In this document: positions 16,769 to 27,836 of the stretch, one piece after another
How positions within the stretch are numbered: the stretch's first letter is position 1
How the letters are laid out: each line of letters opens with the position of its first letter
Assembly (NCBI GenBank): GCA_029959555.1
Contig: JASCPI010000017.1
Coordinates: 1 to 64,000, forward strand
DNA from: Lysobacteraceae bacterium PS02065
GTDB taxonomy: Bacteria; Pseudomonadota; Gammaproteobacteria; Xanthomonadales; Rhodanobacteraceae
Direction of reading: 5' to 3'
Length of the DNA stretch: 64,000 nucleotides
Made by a program: the position numbers and the translations under genes
The notes under the pieces: generated by a model
What the model saw: the letters and a program-made list of their open reading frames with translations, nothing else
Database searches by the model: none
What the model was told of the DNA's origin: nothing

Positions 16769-18121
16769 ATGGCGTCCATGCGTCCCGTCGTCCGATCCGA
16801 ATCCAGGTCCACGCGGCTGACCTACGAGGCACGCCTGCTCGCGGGTGCGCTGCTCGTCGCGCTGCCCGCGTTGCTCGCGCTCGGTGTCGTGCTGTGGCGC
16901 GACGAAACCACGCACGACTACGCGCTGGCGCTCGTCGGTGGCGTCGTGGTGCTGACCCTCGTGCTCGCGTTCGAGTTGCGCCGGCGTGCCGTGTATCCGC
17001 TGCGCACGCTGTCGAACCTGCTCGAGGCGCTGCGCGAGGGCGACTACAGCCTGCGCGGCTCGCGCGCGCGCCGCGGTGACGCGATCGGCGAAGTCGTCGT
17101 CGAGATCAACACCTTGTCGCAGACCTTGCGCGAGCAGCGTCTCGCGCTCGAGGAGAAGAGCGCGCTGCTGGCCAAGGTCATCGCCGCACTCGACATCGCG
17201 GTGCTCGCGTTCGACGCCGACGGCTTCCTCAAGCTCGCCAACCCGGCTGCCGAGCGCCTGCTCGGCGCGCCTTTCATCAAGCTCAACGGCCGCTCGGCGA
17301 AGGCGCTCGGCCTCGAAGACTGGCTGGGTGCCGGCGGCTCGCCGATCCGCGAGCGCAGCTTCGCGGGCGGCAGCGGGCGCTGGGACGTGCGCCGGGCGAC
17401 GTTCCGCGAGGACGGAAGGCCGCACGAGCTGCTCGTGATCACGGACCTCAGCCGTGCGCTGCGCGAGGAGGAGCGCCTCGCCTGGCAGCGCCTGCTGCGC
17501 GTGCTCGGTCACGAGCTCAACAATTCGCTCGCGCCAATCCGCTCGATGGCGGCGACGCTGGCCAAACTGCTCGCGGTCGAACCGCCGCCCGATGACCTGC
17601 GCGAGGACGCGACGAGCGCGCTCGAGGTGATCGGCGACCGCGCCGAGGCGCTTGCGCGCTTCATGGCGCGCTACACGGCATTCGCGCGGCTGCCGCCGCC
17701 CAGTCCGCGCTCGTTCGCGTTCGGCGAGCTCGCGCGCCGCGTCGCCCACCTCGAGCAACGCCTCGCGGTGCGCGTCGACGCCGGCGAGGATCTCGCCCTC
17801 GAGGCCGATCCGGACCAGGTCGAGCAGGCGCTCATCAACCTCGTCAAGAACGCCGCGGATGCGGCGCTGTCGACCGGTGGCGGCGTGCGCCTGCGCTGGC
17901 AACGCCGCGGCGACTGCCTCGACATCGAGATCCTCGACGAGGGCCCTGGCCTGCCGCCGAGCGAGAACCTGTTCGTACCGTTCTTCACGACCAAGCCCGG
18001 CGGCTCGGGCATCGGTCTCGTGCTCGCGCGGCAGATCGCCGAGGCGCACGGTGGCTCCCTGACGCTCGAGAACCGCGACGACGCGCGCGGTTGCATCGCC
18101 TGCATGAGGCTTCCCGCATGA
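16769..18121 (+). CDS. sensor histidine kinase (NtrY-like)
   Basis: About 450 residues. Two N-terminal membrane segments (about 21-43 and 53-71) enclose a very short periplasmic loop. A HAMP-like linker (about 72-125) and a PAS-like domain (about 135-225) precede the dimerisation helix with phospho-accepting His248 in GHELNNSLAPIRSM. The ATPase domain has the N-box NLVKNAADAA, G1 DEGPGLPP, the F-box FVPFFTTK and G2 GGSGIGL. This pattern (H-E-L-N-N-S-L-A-P-I) is typical of NtrY-type partners of sigma-54 activators. Starts at 16757, 16769 and 16778 are all possible; I chose 16769. It probably phosphorylates the response regulator at 14779. The minimal periplasmic part suggests sensing in or near the membrane or in the cytosol. 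Confidence 0.9.
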   Translation: MASMRPVVRSESRSTRLTYEARLLAGALLVALPALLALGVVLWRDETTHDYALALVGGVVVLTLVLAFELRRRAVYPLRTLSNLLEALREGDYSLRGSRARRGDAIGEVVVEINTLSQTLREQRLALEEKSALLAKVIAALDIAVLAFDADGFLKLANPAAERLLGAPFIKLNGRSAKALGLEDWLGAGGSPIRERSFAGGSGRWDVRRATFREDGRPHELLVITDLSRALREEERLAWQRLLRVLGHELNNSLAPIRSMAATLAKLLAVEPPPDDLREDATSALEVIGDRAEALARFMARYTAFARLPPPSPRSFAFGELARRVAHLEQRLAVRVDAGEDLALEADPDQVEQALINLVKNAADAALSTGGGVRLRWQRRGDCLDIEILDEGPGLPPSENLFVPFFTTKPGGSGIGLVLARQIAEAHGGSLTLENRDDARGCIACMRLPA

Positions 18122-19431
18122 CCGCATCGAACCTGCTCGTCACGACGCTCGCGATGGCGTTTGCCGTGGCGGCCGCGCCAGCGGCGCCCGCACCCGTAGG
18201 ATCGGCGAGCACTGCACCGCACGCCGGGCAGGATGCCGCGCTCGCGCGCTGGTGCACCGCATTGCGACTGCGCGTCGACGTGTTCCCGGGTGACGGGCCG
18301 CTGCTGCTGCGCAGCTACGACCCGCCCGTCGAGGGCAGGGGTGAGCCCGCGCTCGCGACCGCAGCGTTCACCTACGACAACGCACTCGCCGTCATGGCGC
18401 TGCTGGCCTGCGATGCGCCCGCGCAGGCGAGCCGCATCGGCGAAGCGCTGCGCCTCGCCGCCAACGCGACGCGCGACGGCCAGCCCCAGCGCCTGCGCAA
18501 CACGTACCGCGCCGGGCCCGTTCGCGAGGCGCCGCTGCCGAACGGCTGGTGGGACGACGCGTCGCAGCGCTGGGTCGAGGACGCGTACCAGGTCGGCACC
18601 GCGACGGGCAACGTCGCGTGGGCGGGGCTCGCGCTCGCCGCACTCGGACATGCGGAAGCATCGCCGCGCTGGTCGTCCGCCGCGACGCGTCTCGCCACCT
18701 GGGCCGTCGAGCACGCACGCGACACGCGCGGCGTAGGCGGCTTCGCGGGCGGCCTGCACGGATTCGACGACGCACCGCAACGGCTCGCGTGGAAATCGAC
18801 CGAACACAACGTCGACCTCGTCGCGCTGTTCGATGCGCTCGAGGCCGCGGGCGACGCGGCGTGGCGGACGCCACGCGGTGACGCGTGGCGCTTCGTCGAG
18901 GCCCAGTGGCAGGCCGCGGAAGGGCATTTCCTGACCGGCACGCTGCCCGACGGCGTCACGCCGAACCACGCGACCTCGGGTCTCGATGCGCAGCTGTGGC
19001 CGCTGCTGCTGCGCGAACCTCCCAAGGACTGGCAGCGTGCGCTGGCTTGGGCCGAGCGCGCGCACGGCGTCGATGGCGGCTTCGATTTCAGCAACGACCG
19101 CGACGGCGTGTGGATCGAAGGTACGGCGCAGGCCGCGCTCGTCTACCGCATGCTTGGTGACGATGCCAAGGCGCGCAGCGCGCTCGCGCTCGTCGCCGAG
19201 GCGACCAGCCCCGGCGGCTTCGTGTACGCGACACGCGAGGCGAGCCTGACGACCGGGCTCGCGATCGGACCCGACAGCACGACAGCCGATTTCCTCTATT
19301 ACCGGCGTCCGCATCTCGGCGCGACCGCCTGGGCGATCCTCGCGGCGACGGGATCGAATCCGTTCGCGATGCGCGTGCCGGCAGCGGCGGCCCGCGCAGG
19401 CGTCGCATCGGCGGGACGCGACCCGCGATGA
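18118..19431 (+). CDS. exported (alpha/alpha)-toroid-like protein, function unknown
   Basis: 437 residues with an N-terminal signal peptide (LLVTTLAMAFAVAAAPAAP, cleavage near 25-30). The mature part has repeated Ala-rich helices with motifs such as FTYDNALAVMALLACDAP, NGWWDDASQRWVEDAYQVGTATGNVAWAGLALAALG and GGFDFSNDRDGVWIEGTAQAA, cited here only in pieces. This Trp/Asp-rich helical repeat pattern recalls six-hairpin glycosidases and related toroid enzymes, so a periplasmic carbohydrate-active role is plausible, but I recognise no assigned family and no catalytic pair with certainty. The ATG overlaps the kinase stop as ATGA, so it is translationally coupled to the sensor kinase. Confidence 0.75.
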   Translation: MTASNLLVTTLAMAFAVAAAPAAPAPVGSASTAPHAGQDAALARWCTALRLRVDVFPGDGPLLLRSYDPPVEGRGEPALATAAFTYDNALAVMALLACDAPAQASRIGEALRLAANATRDGQPQRLRNTYRAGPVREAPLPNGWWDDASQRWVEDAYQVGTATGNVAWAGLALAALGHAEASPRWSSAATRLATWAVEHARDTRGVGGFAGGLHGFDDAPQRLAWKSTEHNVDLVALFDALEAAGDAAWRTPRGDAWRFVEAQWQAAEGHFLTGTLPDGVTPNHATSGLDAQLWPLLLREPPKDWQRALAWAERAHGVDGGFDFSNDRDGVWIEGTAQAALVYRMLGDDAKARSALALVAEATSPGGFVYATREASLTTGLAIGPDSTTADFLYYRRPHLGATAWAILAATGSNPFAMRVPAAAARAGVASAGRDPR

Positions 19432-20102
19432 GCACGGCGGCCTTCGCGCTGCCGGAACCCGCATCCCGCGCGACGCTGCCGCTCACGCTGCTCGCCGTCT
19501 TTGCGATCGTATTCATCGCGCTCGGCCTCTCGCCGGCCATACGCGAGGACTGGCTGCTCGAGAATGCGCTCGTCGTCGTCGCGCTGGCCTGGCTCGGGTG
19601 GGGATGGCGGCACCAGCGCCTGTCGAACGGCGCCTACGTGCTGCTGTTCGTGTTCGCGCTGTTCCACGAGGTCGGTGCGCACTACCAGTATTCCGACGTG
19701 CCCTACGATGCGTGGTTCGCGGCGGCGAGCGGCGGTCGTTCGTTCGACGCGATGTTCGGCTTCGAGCGCAACCACTACGACCGGCTCGTGCACTTCCTGT
19801 ACGGCCTTCTGCTGACGCCGGTGGCGGCCGAGGTGATCCTGCGCCGCGTGGCGATGCCGCCGGCGTGGCGCTTCCTGCTGCCGGTCACGTTCATGATGTC
19901 GCATGCGCTGGTCTACGAACTCATCGAGTGGGCCGCCGCGAGCGTGTTCTCGGAAGGCCTCGGCGAGGCCTACCTCGGCACCCAGGGCGACACCTGGGAC
20001 GCCCAGAAGGACATGGCACTCGCGACGCTCGGGTCGCTGATCGTCCATCCCGTGTGGCTGTGGCGGCGCGCTCGGGCCGGCGCCGGTCGGACCCGCCGCT
20101 GA
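19428..20102 (+). CDS. DUF2238 (YjdF-like) inner membrane protein
   Basis: 224 residues with about six hydrophobic segments. It carries the family motifs HEVGAHYQYSDVPYD, ERNHYDRLVHFLYGLL and GTQGDTWDAQKDM, whose clustered His, Asp and Glu residues are characteristic of DUF2238 proteins such as E. coli YjdF. Function of the family is unknown. The ATG overlaps the stop of the toroid-like gene (ATGA), making this the last gene of the response regulator-kinase operon. Conserved acidic and histidine residues inside the membrane region could bind a metal; that is inference. Confidence 0.85.
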   Translation: MSTAAFALPEPASRATLPLTLLAVFAIVFIALGLSPAIREDWLLENALVVVALAWLGWGWRHQRLSNGAYVLLFVFALFHEVGAHYQYSDVPYDAWFAAASGGRSFDAMFGFERNHYDRLVHFLYGLLLTPVAAEVILRRVAMPPAWRFLLPVTFMMSHALVYELIEWAAASVFSEGLGEAYLGTQGDTWDAQKDMALATLGSLIVHPVWLWRRARAGAGRTRR

Positions 20103-20132
20103 GGTGCGGCCCGCGCCGGGCGGCGCGGCGGG

Positions 20133-20138
20133 TATGAT
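20133..20138 (+). promoter_or_regulatory. possible -10 element (TATGAT) for the ECF sigma gene
   Basis: TATGAT lies 26 bases before ATG 20164, with a strong GGGGGAG ribosome site between (20151-20157). No good -35 hexamer is visible in the GC-rich stretch upstream, as often found for promoters that depend on activators. Confidence 0.35.
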
Positions 20139-20163
20139 CGGTGCTTCGGCGGGGGAGTCGCGC

Positions 20164-20769
20164 ATGGCGGAAATCACCGAACTGATCGGCCTGGCCCGCG
20201 ACGGCGACCGCCAGGCGTCGGAGCGCCTGTTCGCGGCGTTGTACGCGGAGCTCAAGCGCGTCGCGCGCGGCCAGCTCGCCGGCGGCGACGCGCCGCTGCA
20301 CGCGACCTCGCTCGTGCACGAGGCCTACATGAAACTCGCGCGAGGCGCCGAGGTCGCGGTGCGCGACCGTGAGCATTTCTACGCGATCGCCGCGCGCGTG
20401 ATGCGCCAGATCATCATCGACCACGTGCGCGCACGCGACGCCCAGCGACGCGGTGCCGGCGTGCGGCCCGAGGCGCTCGACAGCCACGCGTTCGCGGTCG
20501 CGGCCGAGGAGCGCGGCGACGATGTGCTCGCGCTCGATGCCGCGCTGGAATCCCTCGCAGCGATGGATCCCGCGCTCGCGCGGCTCGTCGAGCTGCGCTT
20601 CTACGCGGGACTCGAACTCGACGAGATCGCCGCGCTGGTCGGCCGTTCGGAGCGCTCGCTCAAGCGCGACTGGCGGCGCGCACGCGCCTTCCTGTACGCG
20701 GAGGTCGGCGACGCCGCGACGGCGCACATCGCGCCGGCCGATGGCCCCGCCGACGACCGTCCTGCGTGA
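20164..20769 (+). CDS. ECF-type RNA polymerase sigma factor
   Basis: 201 residues. Region 2 spans about 1-95 (LIGLARDGDRQASERLFAAL ... HATSLVHEAYMKLARG ... DREHFYAIAARVMRQIIIDH) and region 4 about 120-185 (MDPALARLVELRFYAGLELDEIAALVGRSERSLKRDWRRARAFL). The HATSLVHEAYLKL-type motif and the absence of region 3 identify the subgroup usually encoded beside Ser/Thr kinases. ATG 20164 has the strongest ribosome site in this area. The kinase gene follows after 70 bases. No anti-sigma factor gene is present, so activity may be controlled by phosphorylation; this is inferred from context. Confidence 0.92.
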   Translation: MAEITELIGLARDGDRQASERLFAALYAELKRVARGQLAGGDAPLHATSLVHEAYMKLARGAEVAVRDREHFYAIAARVMRQIIIDHVRARDAQRRGAGVRPEALDSHAFAVAAEERGDDVLALDAALESLAAMDPALARLVELRFYAGLELDEIAALVGRSERSLKRDWRRARAFLYAEVGDAATAHIAPADGPADDRPA

Positions 20770-20839
20770 TCGATGAGGTCCGGCCTTGCCGGACGCACCG
20801 TTTCATCCCCTGTTTCCGTCACGTCGACACGAGCGCGCG

Positions 20840-23749
<2,910 letters not shown>

Positions 23750-23805
23750 TCGTCACGGCCTGCTCGCGTATCACCGGTCGTTCGATCAACCCGGGGAGCG
23801 AACCC

Positions 23806-25929
23806 ATGAAGCGATGGCTGGCGGCGCTGGCCTGCGTCGGCGCGGCGAGTGCGCATGCGCAGACGGTCAGGACGATCACGCACGAAGACCTCTGGCAGAT
23901 GCCGCGCGTCGGCACGCCGACGACGAGTCCGGACGGCCGTCTCGCCGTGTTCCCGGTCACCGAGCCCTCGTACAAGAAGGACGAGTCGGTCAGTGACCTG
24001 TGGATCGTGCCGACCGACGGCAGCGCCGGCGCGCGCCGCATCACCGCCGACAAGGGCGGCGAGAGCGGTCCGTCGTGGAGCCCGGACAGCCGGCGGATCG
24101 CGTTCGCGGCCAAACGTGGCGACGACAAGCAGGCGCAGCTCTACGTGCTCGACCTCGCCTCGGGTGGTGAAGCCCAGCGCGTGACGAAGCTCTCGACCGG
24201 TGCCGGCGCGCCGCAGTTCTCGCCGGACGGACGCCAGCTGCTGTTCTCGAGCCGCGTGTTCCCCGACAGCCGCACCGACGCCGACAACGAACGCCTCGCC
24301 AAGGAAGACGAGGAGCGCAAGTACAAGGCGCGCGTCTACACGGGCTTCCCGATCCGCTACTGGGACAAGTGGCTCGACGACAAGCAGGGCCGACTGTTCG
24401 TGCAGGGGATCGGGCAGGGCGAAGCACGCGACCTGCTCGCCGGCAGTGCGCTGGTCAAGCTGCCCGGCTACTCGCTCGGCGAAGGTGGCTCGGTATGGGC
24501 GCCGGACGGTCAGTCGGTCGTGTTCGTGGCCAGCCGCAACCGCGACCGCGCAGCATGGTCGTTCACGAATGCCGACCTGTGGCAGGTGCCGGTCGCGGGC
24601 GGCGAACCGCGTCGCCTGACCGGTGCCGAGTCCGCCGATGCGGGCGACTCGTACGGCAGTCCGCGCTTCAGCGCCGACGGCAAGACCTTGCTCGCGACGA
24701 TCACGCCGCGCGGTGGCGACCGCGTCTACAACGCGAGCCGCATCGTCGCGTTCGACTGGCCCTCGCTGCGCGAGCGCGGCCGCATCACGCTGCCCGACGA
24801 CCGCGACGTCGCCGGTTTCGACGTCTCGCCGGATGGCCGCACGGTCTACCTCACCGCCGAGGATGCGGGCCAGGAGAAGCTCTACGCGGCGCCCGCGAGC
24901 GGCGGCCTGGCCAAGCTCGTCGCCGCGCCGAAGCACGGCGTCTACACGGGCCTGAGCATCGGCGGTACGCGTGCGCCGGTGCTCGTGGCGAGCTACGAGA
25001 GCGCGACCGAGCCGCCCGAAGTCGTGCGCCTCGACGCCGCCGGCAAGCCGCATCGCCGCCTGACCACGTTCACGACCGCGAAGGCTGCCCAGCTCGATCT
25101 TGCACCGCTCGAGACGTTCTGGTTCGACAACGACCGCGGCCAGCGCATCCACAACATGGTGCTGCGACCGCCGGCGTTCGATCCGGCGAAGAAGTACCCG
25201 CTGTTCGTGGTCATGCACGGCGGTCCACACACGCAGTGGCGTGACCAGTGGGTGCTGCGCTGGAACTACCACATGCTCGCCGCGCAAGGTCACGTCGTGC
25301 TGCTGACCAATTACGTCGGTTCGACCGGCTTCGGCGAAACGTTCGCGCAGGCGATCCAGGGCGATCCGCTCAAGGGGCCCGCCGACGACATCAACCAGGC
25401 CGCCGACGAGGCGATCAAGCGTTACGCATTCATCGACGCCACGCGCCAGTGCGCGGGCGGCGCGAGCTACGGTGGCCATCTCGCCAACTGGCTGCAGGGC
25501 ACGACGACGCGCTACCGCTGCCTCGTCAGCCATGCCGGCCTCGTCAACCTCGAGTCGCAGTGGGGCACGAGCGACGTGTCCTACAGCCGCGAGGTCGCCA
25601 ACGGCGGTCCGGTCTGGGAGCAGGGCGCCGTGTGGCGCGAGCAGAACCCGATCCGCCTTGCCGCGAACTTCCGCACGCCCGTGCTCGTGACGTTCGGCGA
25701 GAAGGACTACCGCGTGCCGATCAACAACGGCCTCGAGTACTGGGCCGCGCTGCAGCGCCAGAAGGTCGAGAGCCGCCTCGTCGTGTTCCCCGAGGAGAAC
25801 CACTGGGTGCTCAACGGCGAGAACAGCCGCTTCTTCTACAAGGAAGTGCAGGACTGGCTCGGCCGCTGGCTCGGCACGACCCCGCCTGCGGCACCTGCCG
25901 AAAAGGCCAGGGACGCGAAGGCGCCCTGA
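23806..25929 (+). CDS. exported S9-family prolyl oligopeptidase / dipeptidyl peptidase
   Basis: 707 residues with signal peptide MKRWLAALACVGAASAHA. Residues about 25-440 form a beta-propeller with TolB-like repeats (SPDGRLAVF, WSPDSRRIAFAA, FSPDGRQLLFSS, VSPDGRTVYLT). The alpha/beta-hydrolase domain follows with nucleophile Ser554 in GGASYGG, Asp634 (GEKDYRVP) and His666 (ENHWV). It is predicted to cleave peptides in the periplasm or outside the cell, releasing dipeptides or acylated N-terminal residues as in DPP5-like enzymes. ATG 23806 has GGGGAG 8 nt upstream. It follows the kinase gene by 56 bases on the same strand; no functional link is evident. Confidence 0.93.
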   Translation: MKRWLAALACVGAASAHAQTVRTITHEDLWQMPRVGTPTTSPDGRLAVFPVTEPSYKKDESVSDLWIVPTDGSAGARRITADKGGESGPSWSPDSRRIAFAAKRGDDKQAQLYVLDLASGGEAQRVTKLSTGAGAPQFSPDGRQLLFSSRVFPDSRTDADNERLAKEDEERKYKARVYTGFPIRYWDKWLDDKQGRLFVQGIGQGEARDLLAGSALVKLPGYSLGEGGSVWAPDGQSVVFVASRNRDRAAWSFTNADLWQVPVAGGEPRRLTGAESADAGDSYGSPRFSADGKTLLATITPRGGDRVYNASRIVAFDWPSLRERGRITLPDDRDVAGFDVSPDGRTVYLTAEDAGQEKLYAAPASGGLAKLVAAPKHGVYTGLSIGGTRAPVLVASYESATEPPEVVRLDAAGKPHRRLTTFTTAKAAQLDLAPLETFWFDNDRGQRIHNMVLRPPAFDPAKKYPLFVVMHGGPHTQWRDQWVLRWNYHMLAAQGHVVLLTNYVGSTGFGETFAQAIQGDPLKGPADDINQAADEAIKRYAFIDATRQCAGGASYGGHLANWLQGTTTRYRCLVSHAGLVNLESQWGTSDVSYSREVANGGPVWEQGAVWREQNPIRLAANFRTPVLVTFGEKDYRVPINNGLEYWAALQRQKVESRLVVFPEENHWVLNGENSRFFYKEVQDWLGRWLGTTPPAAPAEKARDAKAP

Positions 25930-26057
25930 TCGGCGTCGACCAGGCGATCGAGTCGCCCTCCTTTCCCGCCGTCATCCCGGCGGCTTTCAACAGCCGAATG
26001 GCTGGTCAGGCCGGGATGACGCAGCAGAGGGGGGCTGCGCACCGGGGTCTGCGCACC
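25930..26057. repeat. REP-like palindrome and short tandem repeat
   Basis: An 11-bp inverted repeat, GTCATCCCGGC (25971-25981) and GCCGGGATGAC (26010-26020), encloses an inner stem CGGCT/AGCCG (25981-25985, 25992-25996). This is the common bacterial REP pattern and may also end transcription of the peptidase gene. Just after it the 14-base unit CACCGGGGTCTGCG is repeated once and then leads into the GGGGTCAGG element. No gene. Confidence 0.6.
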
Positions 26058-26128
26058 GGGGTCAGGTTCATTTTTCCGTAGTGCCGTGTCGAGGATCGGA
26101 ACCCTTCCGGAAAAATGAACCTGACCCC
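26058..26128. repeat. perfect 21-bp inverted repeat element (GGGGTCAGG type)
   Basis: Left arm 26058-26078 begins GGGGTCAGGTTCATTTTT; right arm 26108-26128 is its exact reverse complement. The loop is 29 bases. The AT-rich core (TTCATTTTTCC) stands out from the surroundings. Directly after the right arm, ACCCCGGGTCGTG is repeated twice and a degenerate third copy follows (to about 26163). From memory, palindromes beginning GGGGTCAG with an ATTTTTCC core occur dispersed in many proteobacterial genomes and near REP-associated Y1 transposases. No transposase is present here, so this would be a solo copy or remnant. Confidence 0.7.
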
Positions 26129-26245
26129 GGGTCGTGGACCCCGGGTCGTGACCCCAGGCCGTGGTTGCGACGCCGTCGCTGGCGTGGTGGCGCCGCCTCG
26201 TGGCAAGGTGCCGTCGCCGGGCGTGGTGCCGGTGCAGGACATGCG

Positions 26246-26866
26246 ATGACCGATGCCCACGAGTCGCTCCACGACCCCGCCATCCCCGCGCCGCGTGCGC
26301 CGGAGGCCCAGGTGCTGCCGCCGATCGTCGTCGCCGTGATGGGGTTGCCGGGAGCCGGCAAGAGCCTCGTCGCGCGCGCGATCGAGGATCAGCTCGGCCT
26401 GCGCCGCGTCTGCCGCGATGCGATCCGCGCGGCGATGTTCTCGCGCTGCGACTACAGTTTCCTCGAGAAGCGCGCGGCCTACCGCAGCCTGCAGCTCGCA
26501 CTCGAGATCAACTGCATGCTGCGCGTCGGCAGCGTCATCGACGGCATGACGTTCTCGCGCCGCGACGAACTCGAGCGCATTGCCGAGATCGCCGCCGCGC
26601 ACCGCATCGTCACGATCCCGCTGCTGGTGGACTGTCCCGTCGACATCGCGCGCGACCGCGTCGCGCGTGACCTGCGCATCGCGAGCCACCTCGCGCGCGA
26701 CCGCACGCCGGACCTCGTCACCGAGGTGCAGGCGCGACGCGATCCTCCACCCGACGGCACGCTGCGCGTCGACGCCACGTTGCCGGCCGCGCAGATGTGC
26801 CGCGAGGCGGTCGCGACGATCACGCGTGCGATCGCCGCGGTCGCGGGATCCGCCGCGAGAGCGTGA
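26246..26866 (+). CDS. P-loop kinase-like ATPase (AAA_33 type)
   Basis: 206 residues. Walker A GLPGAGKS (about 37-44) follows a beta strand VVAVMG; the downstream pattern VCRDAIRAAMF, then SVIDGMTFSRRDELERI and VDCPVDIARDRVARD is that of small-molecule or nucleoside-type kinases with an Asp-containing strand and a lid region rich in Arg. The substrate cannot be named. Start ATG 26246 (MTDAHESLHDPAIP) has AGGAC upstream; the frame is open further back through the repeat region but that part is not coding. It stands alone between the peptidase and a secreted protein. Low-specificity phosphotransferase is the best description. Confidence 0.8.
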   Translation: MTDAHESLHDPAIPAPRAPEAQVLPPIVVAVMGLPGAGKSLVARAIEDQLGLRRVCRDAIRAAMFSRCDYSFLEKRAAYRSLQLALEINCMLRVGSVIDGMTFSRRDELERIAEIAAAHRIVTIPLLVDCPVDIARDRVARDLRIASHLARDRTPDLVTEVQARRDPPPDGTLRVDATLPAAQMCREAVATITRAIAAVAGSAARA

Positions 26867-27032
26867 GCGTGCTCACGCGCGTGACGAACGAGGGTTCCCA
26901 TCCTTCGTCGCGTGCGGCATGCTCGGCGACGCGGCCCGACCTTTCGGGATTCCCGCCTCCGCTGCGGCTTCGCCGCTGAAACACCGCTCGCCACGCTCCG
27001 TCGTCGCGGGCCTTCCCCATTGCAGGATCTCC

Positions 27033-27758
27033 ATGATGAAGAAGACGTTGCTCGTTGCCTCGCTGTTGCTCGCGTTCTGCGCCACCGCGCAGGCGGAAAC
27101 CACGTTCAAGCGAGGCGCCGCGCGCTCCGCCGTGCCTGCCGGCACGGTCGGCCAGTCGCTGCCCGAGCGTGGCGGCACGACGATCACGCAGAACACGAGC
27201 CTCGCGGCCGTCGCCGATACGGGTGCCGCATGCGCCGACCCGGATGGTTTCACGACCGAGAACAGCTTCTATCGCCGTTTCAACCTCGCCGCCCTCGGTG
27301 CGAGCGGCGCGGCGAGCGTGACCAACGTCGACATCGCGATCGAAGCGGCCGACTCGGCGTCGGGCGGCTCGCAGCCGCTGCAGGTCCGCCTCTACACGAT
27401 TCCGGCCGCGGCGCCGCTGACGCTCGCGAACCTGACGCAGATCGGCACCGCGACCGCTCAGGTGTCCGACCAGTCGCTCGCGGCGCTGTCGGTGCCGATC
27501 AGCGGCTCGATCGCCGATGCGGCCGCCACCCACCTGGTCGTCGAGATCCACACGGCCGACGGCACCGCGGCCGGCGACGTCCTCATGCCGGGCTTCAACA
27601 GTGCCGGCCAGAGCGCGCCGACCTACGCGTTCGCCGAAGACTGCGGTGACACCGAGATCACCGACCTCGCCGCAGTCGGTTTCGGCCCGTCGCACATCAT
27701 CATGGCCGTGACGGGTTCGGGTCTTCCGGTCAGCCTGCAGTCGTTCGACATCGACTGA
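27033..27758 (+). CDS. secreted protein of unknown function
   Basis: 241 residues. A clear signal peptide MMKKTLLVASLLLAFCATAQA is followed by a Thr/Ala/Ser-rich mature part predicted to be beta-rich (NTSLAAVADTGAACADPDGF, ENSFYRRFNLAALG, PLQVRLYTIP, THLVVEIHTADGTAAG). Only two cysteines remain after processing apart from one near the C-terminal region (EDCGD), which may form a disulfide. Repeated small residues and the jelly-roll-like strand pattern suggest an extracellular binding or surface module. I do not recognise a family. The start has AGGATC 6 nt upstream, and a 15-bp stem-loop lies 8 bases after the stop. Confidence 0.75.
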   Translation: MMKKTLLVASLLLAFCATAQAETTFKRGAARSAVPAGTVGQSLPERGGTTITQNTSLAAVADTGAACADPDGFTTENSFYRRFNLAALGASGAASVTNVDIAIEAADSASGGSQPLQVRLYTIPAAAPLTLANLTQIGTATAQVSDQSLAALSVPISGSIADAAATHLVVEIHTADGTAAGDVLMPGFNSAGQSAPTYAFAEDCGDTEITDLAAVGFGPSHIIMAVTGSGLPVSLQSFDID

Positions 27759-27765
27759 TGCACGA

Positions 27766-27799
27766 GGGCACGGTGCGGGCCGATGCCCGTGCCGTGCCC
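27766..27799 (+). terminator. 15-bp stem-loop after the secreted protein gene
   Basis: GGGCACGGTGCGGGC (27766-27780) pairs with GCCCGTGCCGTGCCC (27785-27799), 13 of 15 positions, around a 4-base loop CGAT. There is no T-run, so it may protect or pause the 3' end rather than terminate alone. Confidence 0.5.
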
Positions 27800-27824
27800 G
27801 CGAGCGCTGGACGCACGCGCGGGC

Positions 27825-27830
27825 GATAAT
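27825..27830 (+). promoter_or_regulatory. -10 element (GATAAT) of the radical SAM gene, leaderless start likely
   Basis: GATAATCGCCAC ends directly at ATG 27837. The spacing from the hexamer to the ATG is 6 bases, so transcription should begin at or very near the start codon. No ribosome site is present upstream of the ATG, consistent with a leaderless mRNA. Confidence 0.5.
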
Positions 27831-27836
27831 CGCCAC

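Noticed and set aside
26081..26245. Extended upstream start of the P-loop kinase
   Set aside because: The frame is open back to 26081, but this part overlaps the inverted repeat and its residues are unlike protein sequence; ATG 26246 has a ribosome site.
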